Origin: a virus
Virus record (IMG/VR): IMGVR_UViG_3300031629_000002
Span: 1-64,000 of that record
Reading direction: 5' to 3' (one strand)
DNA: 64,000 bases
The position numbers and the translations under genes are program-made. Below the pieces are notes generated by a model. It made no database searches. It had not been told where the DNA came from and saw only the letters and a program-made list of their open reading frames with translations. Position 1 is the stretch's first letter; each line of letters opens with the position of its first letter. Of this stretch, positions 9,757-16,378 are shown one piece after another.

Positions 9757-10083
9757 TTATCGTTTTGCTTCTTTAGCGGCTTGCATTCTCTTGAGTCGTT
9801 CTAATAAATCTGGATCTCTCGGCATCCCAGCATTGTTTGATGGGACGACATCGGGTCGCCCCGACGATGAAAGAACTCCGTCGAGTGAACCTTCTTTGGG
9901 TAGGTGTGGATTGTTTTTGACGATAGACCAGCCTGTGCTGAATGCTCGGCCAAGAGATTTGGCGACTTTTTTAGCAGGGTCTTTTGTATTAGATTCACGC
10001 TTGCCGCCACATGCTATACACGGTTCTTCACCCATTCTCATATGTGGACATCCCATGTCAAAGGTTTTCGTTGGTTCGGCCAT
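9757..10083 (-). CDS. Small zinc-ribbon protein with internal tag segment
   Basis: ATG 10083 follows AAGGTGTGA at good spacing, 5 bp after the preceding stop, and gives 108 residues. The N-terminal half has Cys/His pairs (CPHMRMGEEPCIAC) like a zinc ribbon. After a basic linker comes RAFSTGWSIVKN (residues 46-57), the shared segment in its AFSxGWSxxK form. The C-terminal tail is a Lys/Arg-rich helix. It has the same layout as the gene immediately upstream (zinc ribbon, linker, segment), so the two look like diverged duplicates. Role unknown. Confidence 0.75.
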   Translation of the reverse strand: MAEPTKTFDMGCPHMRMGEEPCIACGGKRESNTKDPAKKVAKSLGRAFSTGWSIVKNNPHLPKEGSLDGVLSSSGRPDVVPSNNAGMPRDPDLLERLKRMQAAKEAKR

Positions 10084-10088
10084 ATGTA

Positions 10089-10394
10089 TCACACCTTCCA
10101 TGGGCACGGTGTCCCGGATTTCCACGCTAACCCCGGAGATCTGCCGCATTTTTTACACGATGCAGTAGTATCGTAGCCCGAATATGGCGGGGTTGTTACT
10201 TTTCCGCCACATTTTTTTCCTTCTTCTTTAATCACAGACCAGCCGACGCTGAACGCCTTTTCAACCCTATCCGGGTGCGGCTGAACATCTTGATAGCCGC
10301 ATTCCGAATCGGGGCATCTCACCCATGTATCGTCAGTGCGAACCATTTGTTTATCACAGTCGTTGCATAGTCCTATTTTGTCTTTCTTTGCCAT
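10089..10394 (-). CDS. Small double zinc-ribbon protein with internal tag segment
   Basis: A 101-residue protein. Two Cys pairs open it (CNDC at residues 10-13, then CPDSEC at 27-32). The segment KAFSVGWSVIKEE follows at residues 46-58. A second Cys set (CGG, CKKCG) comes after it. The segment thus sits exactly between two zinc modules, as in the neighbouring genes at 9757 and 10823. The stop codon is just upstream of the next ribosome binding site, and the start codon overlaps the previous stop. I do not recognise a family. Binding of nucleic acid or protein by the ribbons is plausible. Confidence 0.78.
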   Translation of the reverse strand: MAKKDKIGLCNDCDKQMVRTDDTWVRCPDSECGYQDVQPHPDRVEKAFSVGWSVIKEEGKKCGGKVTTPPYSGYDTTASCKKCGRSPGLAWKSGTPCPWKV

Positions 10395-10816
10395 TATCGT
10401 TGCCCCCGTAGTCGGTTGTATGTTTCAGCCACTCGTAGTGGTAGTTCAATATACCAATGAGCGAGCATTGGTGTTTTAGCATAAGATCTTGCCATTGGCA
10501 AGAATGCTTTGGAGAGTGAGCGAAGGAGTTCGTCGGCTTCTTCACGGGGAACTTCGGGTAGTGCGTTTTTCAAATCGTGGTATGCCATGCGGATTAGCAT
10601 AACTGACCCGATGGCTTCACTTGAGCAATCCTCTTGAGATGTAAGGCCGAATGCGTCGAGTCCTACTTTCCAAACGGAAATGACTTCTTCGAGTGCATCA
10701 CACATTTGTAGTGCCTCAAGCATGGTGTAAATGTTGTTATCGCCGTGAAGGTAGTCGGCATATTCTGTATGCTTTAACATCAAGGCTGGAATGGTTTGAT
10801 ACCCTCGTTCATCCAT
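10394..10816 (-). CDS. Unrecognised helical protein
   Basis: ATG 10816 is preceded by GGAGGGATGATTGAAA and gives 140 residues; a TTG two codons earlier is also in frame. The protein appears all-helical (AYHDLKNALPEVPREEADEL). It has no Cys cluster, signal peptide or membrane segment, and lacks a clear copy of the segment carried by its neighbours. It lies between two zinc-ribbon genes in one transcription unit. Function unknown. Confidence 0.75.
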   Translation of the reverse strand: MDERGYQTIPALMLKHTEYADYLHGDNNIYTMLEALQMCDALEEVISVWKVGLDAFGLTSQEDCSSEAIGSVMLIRMAYHDLKNALPEVPREEADELLRSLSKAFLPMARSYAKTPMLAHWYIELPLRVAETYNRLRGQR

Positions 10817-10822
10817 TTTCAA

Positions 10823-11383
10823 TCATCCCTCCATATCTTCGTCACAGTTTAAGCAATATCCCCAATAATTAGGGCCTTGCTTTGTTTTTTCCCTCTCACG
10901 CTTCAATTCCTGATCGCTCATACCTTGAAACCGACCTCCTTTTTCTGCTATTTCCTGTAAGTTATCTTCTTTTGTATCTATTTCCAACTCTTCGGATAGG
11001 CACATGGGGCAAGACCTTGGTGATTTTGATTTCACCACAGACCAACCTGCGCTGAACGCTCGGTCAGTGGATGCTTTCTTAGAACCCCATTTCGGACGGC
11101 GGTTGCACTTTGAGCAATTATCATCACCGCACCCACCACCACATGAGGAACAATTACCTTGTCCACAGTAAGACCAATCTTTCTTGTCGCATTTGTCTTC
11201 ACAATTCATTGTAGCACAAGCGGCCTTTTTCACGACAGGTTTGAAATCCTCTTCTCGTTCCATGTAACCGCATTTATTACAAACGAAATTAACATGACCT
11301 TCTTCTTCTCTTATCATGCCGCCATGTGGATTTCCACATTCGGGACACTCGACAGGCTCTCCAATAAATCTCGCTTCAACCAT
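10823..11383 (-). CDS. Multi-zinc-ribbon protein with internal tag segment
   Basis: The start at ATG 11383 overlaps the upstream stop; an in-frame ATG at 11401 is an alternative. The roughly 186-residue product has at least four CxxC pairs before residue 100 (CPEC, CNKC, CSSC, CSKC). Then comes the shared segment (DRAFSAGWSVVKSK, about residues 108-120). Another ribbon (CPMC ... CLNC) closes the chain. It is the longest of three adjacent genes that share this zinc-segment-zinc layout. Zinc binding is clear from the Cys spacing. The biological role is not. Confidence 0.78.
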   Translation of the reverse strand: MVEARFIGEPVECPECGNPHGGMIREEEGHVNFVCNKCGYMEREEDFKPVVKKAACATMNCEDKCDKKDWSYCGQGNCSSCGGGCGDDNCSKCNRRPKWGSKKASTDRAFSAGWSVVKSKSPRSCPMCLSEELEIDTKEDNLQEIAEKGGRFQGMSDQELKREREKTKQGPNYWGYCLNCDEDMEG

Positions 11384-12086
11384 CTTCAAGAACCCCCGCA
11401 TCGGCTAATGCTTTACGCATAACTCGCCACTCTTCCGGTGACTTTTCGGAGAAGTGGGCCTGTATAACTGTCAAGACACTCACCTGCTCGTTAGAGCCGA
11501 GTGATTCGGCTTTAATTAGGTATTCGCTAATGTCGGTTAAAGTGTCACGAACTTCACGATGTAATTTCACTGCGGTGTCAAGACCCTTGTAATCAAGAGT
11601 TCCTGTTTCCTGCCGTTCCTCTTGCATCAGATCCAAGTGGTCGTTGAATAAGCCGTTAAGGCGTTGGAGGTTTCGTTCCGTCTGTGCCATAGCGGTGTGT
11701 GCGGTTTCGATGGCGGCTGGCAATACCTCCATATTCACTTGTCTTTGTATTACGGGTTGAGTGTGATGTTCGATATGTTGGGCGAGAGCCGTTTCGGTGA
11801 CATCCAAATCCGTCGCCATATCGGCCATTCCAACAAGACCGTTGAGAATTGCCGCTTCAAGGTTGGCTCTTTCGGGGTGTGTGCATACAGGACATTCTGT
11901 ATTGCTATTATTATGATACTCACCGGAATGACGCCTCATGTGGCGGTGTGCTGTTCCCTCCGCCCAGTCTTGGTTCAAATCCAATTCAAATACCTCAAGC
12001 AATCCAATACGGATTTGTTCTTCGTATCGATCTCTTGATTCATGCTGACAAAAAGAGCAGTTTCTACGCACACGCCTCCCCGTCAT
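11376..12086 (-). CDS. Zinc-binding helix-turn-helix-like protein, possible small terminase
   Basis: The 236-residue product has CSFC near the N terminus with His residues after it (HRHMRRH). A second Cys pair follows (CPVC, about residues 64-67), leading into a helical stretch, HPERANLEAAILNG...TDLDVTETALAQHIEHH. The last part looks like a helix-turn-helix of the kind found in phage DNA-recognition proteins. The C-terminal half is helical. A sequence-specific DNA-binding role fits. A terminase small subunit is one candidate because none is otherwise apparent, but the distance from terL makes that tentative. Confidence 0.7.
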   Translation of the reverse strand: MTGRRVRRNCSFCQHESRDRYEEQIRIGLLEVFELDLNQDWAEGTAHRHMRRHSGEYHNNSNTECPVCTHPERANLEAAILNGLVGMADMATDLDVTETALAQHIEHHTQPVIQRQVNMEVLPAAIETAHTAMAQTERNLQRLNGLFNDHLDLMQEERQETGTLDYKGLDTAVKLHREVRDTLTDISEYLIKAESLGSNEQVSVLTVIQAHFSEKSPEEWRVMRKALADAGVLEDG

Positions 12087-12113
12087 GTTTTACCGATAGG
12101 GGCTGGGTTTATT

Positions 12114-12297
12114 TCACTTTTGACTGTTTCGGCGGTGAGCATTACAAAATAGGCCATCAATCATGTGCCAATTTTTACACGGTGTCCCGTCTTTCTTGAC
12201 AGCCGCACATTTCAACGATTTGTGTTGAACGACGGGTTTCGGTGTGGGCACCACTTGTTCATACGCTGGTGGCGGCGAGGCGGAATAATTGCGCCCA
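12114..12297 (-). CDS. Small Cys/His tail reached by +1 shift or an ATT start
   Basis: This is an open frame without ATG, GTG or TTG. It begins exactly where the upstream membrane protein ends and reads DGRNYSASPPPAYEQVV, then KCAAVKKDGTPCKN...GLFCNAHRR. The Cys/His pattern (C-x8-C, then C-x2-H) is that of a common small zinc-binding module in phage proteins, so the frame is very likely coding. It could be joined to the preceding protein by a +1 shift at TAT TGA, or initiated at the ATT overlapping that stop (ATTGA). A sequencing error is the third option. Only the peptide is clear; its mode of expression is not. Confidence 0.55.
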
Positions 12298-12558
12298 TCA
12301 ATAGCGAAAGGATGCGTATTGTCGTATTGCTATAACGGAGGTAAGTATTAGACCGAAGAACATAGCCATTACTGCGCTTGTTCCCAAGGCTGGCCCTTTC
12401 CATACTAATACCACGAATGAGAAGAGAATGAATGCTATAATGTAGATCATCGTTGCACTTTCAACAAGTAGTTTCTTTGGACTTAATATGTCAATCGTGG
12501 CCGAAGACCATGATACTTCTGCGTTTATTGCTGGTTGATTTGGTTTTTCATTTGTCAT
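12298..12558 (-). CDS. Small membrane protein
   Basis: An 86-residue protein starts behind GAGGTGATGAACA. Two hydrophobic helices are visible: about residues 38-53 (MIYIIAFILFSFVVLV) and 62-77 (AVMAMFFGLILTSVIA). The N-terminal 30 residues are polar. It ends RQYASFRY at a TGA. The +1 frame continues directly into a proline-rich, Cys/His-containing tail, so the native product may be longer. Family unknown; a membrane or envelope-associated virion component is possible. Confidence 0.8.
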   Translation of the reverse strand: MTNEKPNQPAINAEVSWSSATIDILSPKKLLVESATMIYIIAFILFSFVVLVWKGPALGTSAVMAMFFGLILTSVIAIRQYASFRY

Positions 12559-12569
12559 TGTTCATCACC

Positions 12570-13238
12570 TCAAAGGACTGTTCCTGCTTTAGCGGCCATA
12601 TTGACCCCGTGTCCCATAGTAGCACCAAAGCCACCTTGGCCTTGAACTGCGTTGCCCATCATTCCACCAAGCATACTACCGAAGAATCCCGGCTGTTGCT
12701 GTTGTTGCATCATCTGTGATTGCATAGAACCTTGCTGATGTGCGGCAAGGAACATTTGTAATTGCTGTTGATTGGTGTTTAGAACATTCTGTGCCGACGA
12801 TTGAACCTTTTGTAGTGTCAAGGCGAGATTTTCCGGTGACATTGTTTGGAGTTCATTTGGCATAGAAGAAGCATCGAGGGTCATTTTGTTATCCTCGATT
12901 TTGAATGAAACATTATTGAAGAACTCTTTGATTGATAATTGGACAATTTCTCCTACTAAGTCTAAAACCAAAGCCATGTTATTGCTGACTACAAACGCTG
13001 ACATTGGGTCATACATACCAAGTAATTGAGATGTTGCTACAATTGGATCGTTGGCGGCCTGTTGCATCATAGGGTTGTTTGCTTGTTGCATCATCCCAAG
13101 TCCTCCACCCATTCCCATTGGCTGTTGTTGTCCGTAGCCCATCATGTTCTGTTGTCCGTAGTTTTGCTGTGCGGCCAAAGAAGGGGCACCAAATTGCTGT
13201 GTCGTTTGCGGTTTATTTCCAAATCCAAATAGTCCCAT
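12570..13238 (-). CDS. Gln/Met/Gly-rich protein with conserved helical middle
   Basis: ATG 13238 follows AAGGTGAGAATA and gives about 222 residues; a GTG at 13247 is less likely. The N terminus (MGLFGFGNK) and the C-terminal third are Gln/Met/Gly-rich and probably disordered (GQQQPMGMGGGLGMM). The middle (about residues 75-150) is ordered, with LVLDLVGEIVQLSIKEFF then SFKIEDNKMTLDAS. The pattern resembles an assembly or shell-associated protein with low-complexity arms, but I know of no family. The gene is tightly coupled to its upstream neighbour. Confidence 0.78.
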   Translation of the reverse strand: MGLFGFGNKPQTTQQFGAPSLAAQQNYGQQNMMGYGQQQPMGMGGGLGMMQQANNPMMQQAANDPIVATSQLLGMYDPMSAFVVSNNMALVLDLVGEIVQLSIKEFFNNVSFKIEDNKMTLDASSMPNELQTMSPENLALTLQKVQSSAQNVLNTNQQQLQMFLAAHQQGSMQSQMMQQQQQPGFFGSMLGGMMGNAVQGQGGFGATMGHGVNMAAKAGTVL

Positions 13239-13248
13239 TATTCTCACC

Positions 13249-14154
13249 TTATTGTTGTGCCATCATTGGCTCTTGGGGCACCATGGTGCCTTGCATGTCT
13301 TGAGGGGAAACGCCCATCATAGATTGTTGTTGCGCCATCTGTTCCAATTGCATGGCTCTCATATCGAAGGTCACAGTCACCAGATCAGCAACACCAGTAA
13401 TTGGGTTTGCGTGTTGTGTCAAGGAGACACCCTTTGAGTATTGAGCGTCCTTTTGAATCATTTGGAAAAAAGTGCCATACTTTGCTAATGACTCCGGTGT
13501 GGAACGGTTTTTTGCTTGACTTCTATTCAAACCCGGAACCTTCAAGAAACGGGTTCCTTTTGACACCGCCTTGCCGAATCCCTCGTTTTCCATCTCATGT
13601 TCCTCGACCATACAATACAGTGTATGGAATATGTGAAGGTGTGCTGGACATAGTGTGCTGTTCATTTCGTCGCCGTGATCGCCGTGTGTTCGGGCGTGTG
13701 GCTTGCGAGCCTGTCCCGAATCCTCGTCAAACCAATAGATGTCGGCTAAAGACAAACCTGTCTTTTCATCAACAATGTGGTTGTATGCGTTGTCTCCTTC
13801 AAGGAAACGGCGCACATCAACACCACAGCAAGAGCATTCATGTGCGGCATTGTAGCGGTAGATTTTGAATAAGCCCAAATTGTAGTTTGGAGGGCGTAGT
13901 GCCTTTCTCATTTTCTTAATGTTCTTTTTACGGGCTTTGCGTGGATTATTGACATTGGTGACAAGTTTCAATTCGACAGTGGGGATGAGGGCTTCTCCTT
14001 CTACTCCACCAGTGGAACCTGCGGTTGCCATCTCGGCTCGCTGTTGGGTCTTTAACATAGCAAACGAAACACCAGTATGTGCGGCAAGTATTTTCAACTC
14101 TTCGTCACTTAAGCCGTTTAATGTAATACCGCCGCCGAATGGATTAAGCCTCAT
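13249..14154 (-). CDS. Zinc-binding protein of unknown function
   Basis: A 301-residue protein starts behind GGCGGTGATGAAAC. It begins MRLNPFGGGITLNGLSDEEL. A basic region (NPRKARKKNIKKMRKAL) lies near residue 75. A Cys/His-rich centre follows: HECSCCGVDV, then HARTHGDHGDE, then CPAHLHIFHTLYCM. This should bind zinc and could be an HNH-like or structural fold, but I cannot place the catalytic residues with confidence. The C-terminal 60 residues are Gln/Met rich, like the next gene. It is followed closely by that gene with coupled spacing. Confidence 0.75.
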   Translation of the reverse strand: MRLNPFGGGITLNGLSDEELKILAAHTGVSFAMLKTQQRAEMATAGSTGGVEGEALIPTVELKLVTNVNNPRKARKKNIKKMRKALRPPNYNLGLFKIYRYNAAHECSCCGVDVRRFLEGDNAYNHIVDEKTGLSLADIYWFDEDSGQARKPHARTHGDHGDEMNSTLCPAHLHIFHTLYCMVEEHEMENEGFGKAVSKGTRFLKVPGLNRSQAKNRSTPESLAKYGTFFQMIQKDAQYSKGVSLTQHANPITGVADLVTVTFDMRAMQLEQMAQQQSMMGVSPQDMQGTMVPQEPMMAQQ

Positions 14155-14176
14155 GTTTCATCACCGCCTATGACCC

Positions 14177-14191
14177 TGTGAGGACTGACAA
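14177..14191. repeat. 15-bp word shared with the central noncoding region
   Basis: The word tgtgaggactgacaa lies in the short gap upstream of the minus-strand gene starting at 14154. It recurs exactly at 33205-33219, upstream of the operon starting at 33028. Both copies are on the same strand and upstream of minus-strand genes. A shared regulatory site is possible. Confidence 0.5.
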
Positions 14192-14209
14192 CATGAAAAG
14201 GATTCCCCT

Positions 14210-14935
14210 TCACATCATGTCAATAGTCCGTATAACGCCAGCCTCCACATTTAGTCCATATTGAGCCGCCATAGCCTCGACATTGGTCGCTATTGCCGCC
14301 CTTCTCAAGCGTCTCATATCTGTTTGAAAGGGCATAACCATAGGATGTTGGCGTTTCAAACCCAAGTCCCACATTTGCTGACATTCGTTAGTCCACCACA
14401 GATCCATTTTATTCAACACTAAACACACTACCTTTGGTTTGTAGTTCTTTGCTTGTTTCTTCATAGAGCGTGTAAATGTTGAGGGGAACCTATGATTGAC
14501 TATAATGTCTGTAAGGTATTTGAAACCAGCAACCGCTTCTTGCATAGCGGGTTCCGACCATCCTACCCTATCATCCACCACGAAAAAGACAATGGAAGCG
14601 TTTCTATTGAGCATGTCTTCGGCCCACATGTTCCAGTATTGGGATTGTCCCCCGATGTCGGTTGTAGAAATAGGAACCCTTTCTCCCTTCCACCGCACTT
14701 GTTTCTTTGAACCGTGTGGCATTAGGTATGACCCGTTCTTAACAGGGTGTGTAGTTCTCAATTCCAATGGGATTGGGTCGATGTCACCGGGAACAGTAAG
14801 GTATTGGTCGAGTGTTGTCTTACCGGCCAAAGAAGGGCCGTAAATGGCTACTCTATGAGGCCGTAGCAAACGATAGACATAGGCGGCTATTTGAGCCGAC
14901 CCCATCAATAGGTGTCCTGCAAACATCCAAGACAT
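14210..14935 (-). CDS. Arf-like small GTPase
   Basis: A 241-residue P-loop GTPase. G1 is GPSLAGKTT (residues 33-41). A Thr pair in the probable switch I is at 61-62. G3 is DIGGQ (93-97), and G4 is NKMD (175-178). The D-x-G-G-Q form of G3 is typical of the Arf/SRP-receptor-beta/Roc branch rather than bacterial translation GTPases. The hydrophobic N-terminal segment (MFAGHLLMGSAQIAAYVYRLL) could be a membrane anchor or an Arf-style amphipathic helix. It lies among small membrane proteins (12298, 14941 and 15178), which supports action at a membrane. The GTPase fold is clear. The cellular role is unknown and unusual for a virus of this kind. Confidence 0.88.
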   Translation of the reverse strand: MSWMFAGHLLMGSAQIAAYVYRLLRPHRVAIYGPSLAGKTTLDQYLTVPGDIDPIPLELRTTHPVKNGSYLMPHGSKKQVRWKGERVPISTTDIGGQSQYWNMWAEDMLNRNASIVFFVVDDRVGWSEPAMQEAVAGFKYLTDIIVNHRFPSTFTRSMKKQAKNYKPKVVCLVLNKMDLWWTNECQQMWDLGLKRQHPMVMPFQTDMRRLRRAAIATNVEAMAAQYGLNVEAGVIRTIDMM

Positions 14936-14940
14936 TCACT

Positions 14941-15162
14941 TCACTTCCCCCTGATCCATTCCCAAACGCTTGTTGGGTTTATGGAGAGCCATGTGTCCAT
15001 TCCAAGTAGTATGAAGAAGGTTAAGGCCATTCCGCCAAGAAAGGCTAAGGCTGTTTTCACAGACCAAGCGGCTCTTTCCATCCTTCGATCATATGCGTTC
15101 TCGGCAAGAATGGCTGACATCGCTTCGGCTTGTCGTTCTTGTTGTGTGTTGAAAGGCCACAT
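14941..15162 (-). CDS. Small single-pass membrane protein
   Basis: A 73-residue protein behind GTGAGGGAAACCC. Residues 1-35 are polar and charged (QQERQAEAMSAILAEN). One strong transmembrane helix follows (ALAFLGGMALTFFILLGM, about 39-56), then a short tail ending WEWIRGK. It is immediately upstream of the Arf-like GTPase, whose start follows its stop by 5 bp. It is a plausible membrane partner of that GTPase. No family recognised. Confidence 0.82.
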   Translation of the reverse strand: MWPFNTQQERQAEAMSAILAENAYDRRMERAAWSVKTALAFLGGMALTFFILLGMDTWLSINPTSVWEWIRGK

Positions 15163-15177
15163 GGGTTTCCCTCACTA

Positions 15178-15654
15178 TCACTGTGCTGGTTCTTCCTTTT
15201 TGGGTTCTTCGGTGTTTGGTAGCCCGAATGTCTGTTGAGAAGGATCATTCCACGCCTGTTGCTTATACATTTGCGATTCTTGGCTCATGTTGTAGTCTTT
15301 TCGAGAACGACGCTGTTGTAGTCTTTGTTGGTTACGGTGCCACTTGTCATAGCGACCTTCTTGAGAGAACTCGGCTCGTAGTGCAAGGGAGTCACGAATA
15401 CCCCCAACATGGAATAAAACCATAGAGATACAAAGGAAACCGAATGCTATAAGCCCGTATTGAAGACCCATCTCACCGGGGCTTGCTCCCGGTAGATACC
15501 ATTGTAGATGCGATATTGTTACCGAAACGCCAGTTAAGAGTGATTGCCATAATAACATAGCAATCAAATTGATGTCGATCCGGTTATTGTCGTCGCCGCC
15601 GTTGTTGGCCCACGGAGGCATCTGTGCAGGTTGGGGTGCGTTTGGGGCTTGCAT
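15178..15654 (-). CDS. Two-pass membrane protein with basic Gln-rich tail
   Basis: A 158-residue protein starts at ATG 15654, overlapping the upstream stop as TAATG. A Pro-rich N terminus precedes two membrane helices (about residues 30-47 and 67-85, LIAFGFLCISMVLFHVG). The C-terminal half is polar and rich in Arg and Gln (WHRNQQRLQQRRSRK). It could be an envelope, tail or lysis-related membrane component. Its place next to another membrane protein and a GTPase suggests a membrane-active module. Confidence 0.82.
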   Translation of the reverse strand: MQAPNAPQPAQMPPWANNGGDDNNRIDINLIAMLLWQSLLTGVSVTISHLQWYLPGASPGEMGLQYGLIAFGFLCISMVLFHVGGIRDSLALRAEFSQEGRYDKWHRNQQRLQQRRSRKDYNMSQESQMYKQQAWNDPSQQTFGLPNTEEPKKEEPAQ

Positions 15655-15800
15655 TACTGTTCATCTCCATTTTTCTTTTTATTTTCAAAATACTCCTTAA
15701 GTATGAAACACACGAAGGATGACTTCGATTCCCGACCTCTTGCCGCTTCTACTTTAGCGAACAAATCGTCGGGCATAACTACTGATACATGACGGCTCAT
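15654..15800 (-). CDS. Ribbon-helix-helix DNA-binding protein
   Basis: A short 48-residue protein: MSRHVSVVMPDDLFAKVEAA, then RGRESKSSFVCFILKEYFEN and a Lys-rich end. This is the classic CopG/Arc layout: a beta strand with alternating polar residues (RHVSVVM), a first helix (PDDLFAKVEAARG), a Ser-rich turn (SKSS) and a second helix (FVCFILKEYFE). Such proteins dimerise and bind operator DNA. It is the first gene of the leftward membrane/GTPase group and is divergent from the lone plus-strand gene beginning at about 15827. It may therefore control that junction. Confidence 0.85.
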   Translation of the reverse strand: MSRHVSVVMPDDLFAKVEAARGRESKSSFVCFILKEYFENKKKNGDEQ

Positions 15801-15826
15801 GTATGTATGCCAGTAGTGTTAGGGCT

Positions 15827-16378
15827 ATGAAGGTTATGATTATGAACATGGTGGGCGTGGGGGTTCACATGACGACCCCAAATGTGCCGGACGCTGTGAC
15901 CGCTATGCGCTCATATCAATATGTTGTAAATGCCTCACCGAACAGCAGTTCTCTCCTTTCTTCGTGGATCCAACGCCACACCGATGAGTCCTTAGCCGCC
16001 GACTTTGACTATAAAGCGGCAATCGCAGTGTTGGCGTATTTCAACCACCCACTTTACACTACTACTACGAACCAACCAACAGGCACAGCCGCATGGGTTT
16101 CACTGATGAATGGGGCCGAAAGCATACTTCAAGCCGAGGCGTCATGGATAGACGACCAATTACTTATTGCCAACATCACACGCCCACAGCGTTTGTTCGA
16201 TAGCGACATCACTTGGTTGAGCCAGTGGGCGGCGGCAAACAATGTGTCGGCTAATACCGAAACCGCATACTTGCTGAACTCTTTGATTCTTCAATTACAA
16301 ATCTGTGAAGGAACTAATGGTGCTACAAATGCGTCCAGTGTTTCACACACTGTTCACACATCACCGACAGTCCCTTAG
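15827..16378 (+). CDS. Lone plus-strand protein with hydrophobic N terminus
   Basis: About 183 residues from ATG 15827; an in-frame ATG at 15803 is possible. The N terminus (MKVMIMNMVGVGVHM) is short and hydrophobic, like a weak signal or anchor. The rest is rich in Ser, Thr, Asn and Ala with Trp residues (SLLSSWIQRHTDES, AEASWIDDQLLIAN) and ends in a Thr/Ser/Val tail. This composition suits a secreted or surface protein. It is the only plus-strand gene in the first 21 kb. It is divergent from the ribbon-helix-helix gene and converges on the GP88 gene, overlapping its stop. Family unknown. Confidence 0.7.
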   Translation: MKVMIMNMVGVGVHMTTPNVPDAVTAMRSYQYVVNASPNSSSLLSSWIQRHTDESLAADFDYKAAIAVLAYFNHPLYTTTTNQPTGTAAWVSLMNGAESILQAEASWIDDQLLIANITRPQRLFDSDITWLSQWAAANNVSANTETAYLLNSLILQLQICEGTNGATNASSVSHTVHTSPTVP

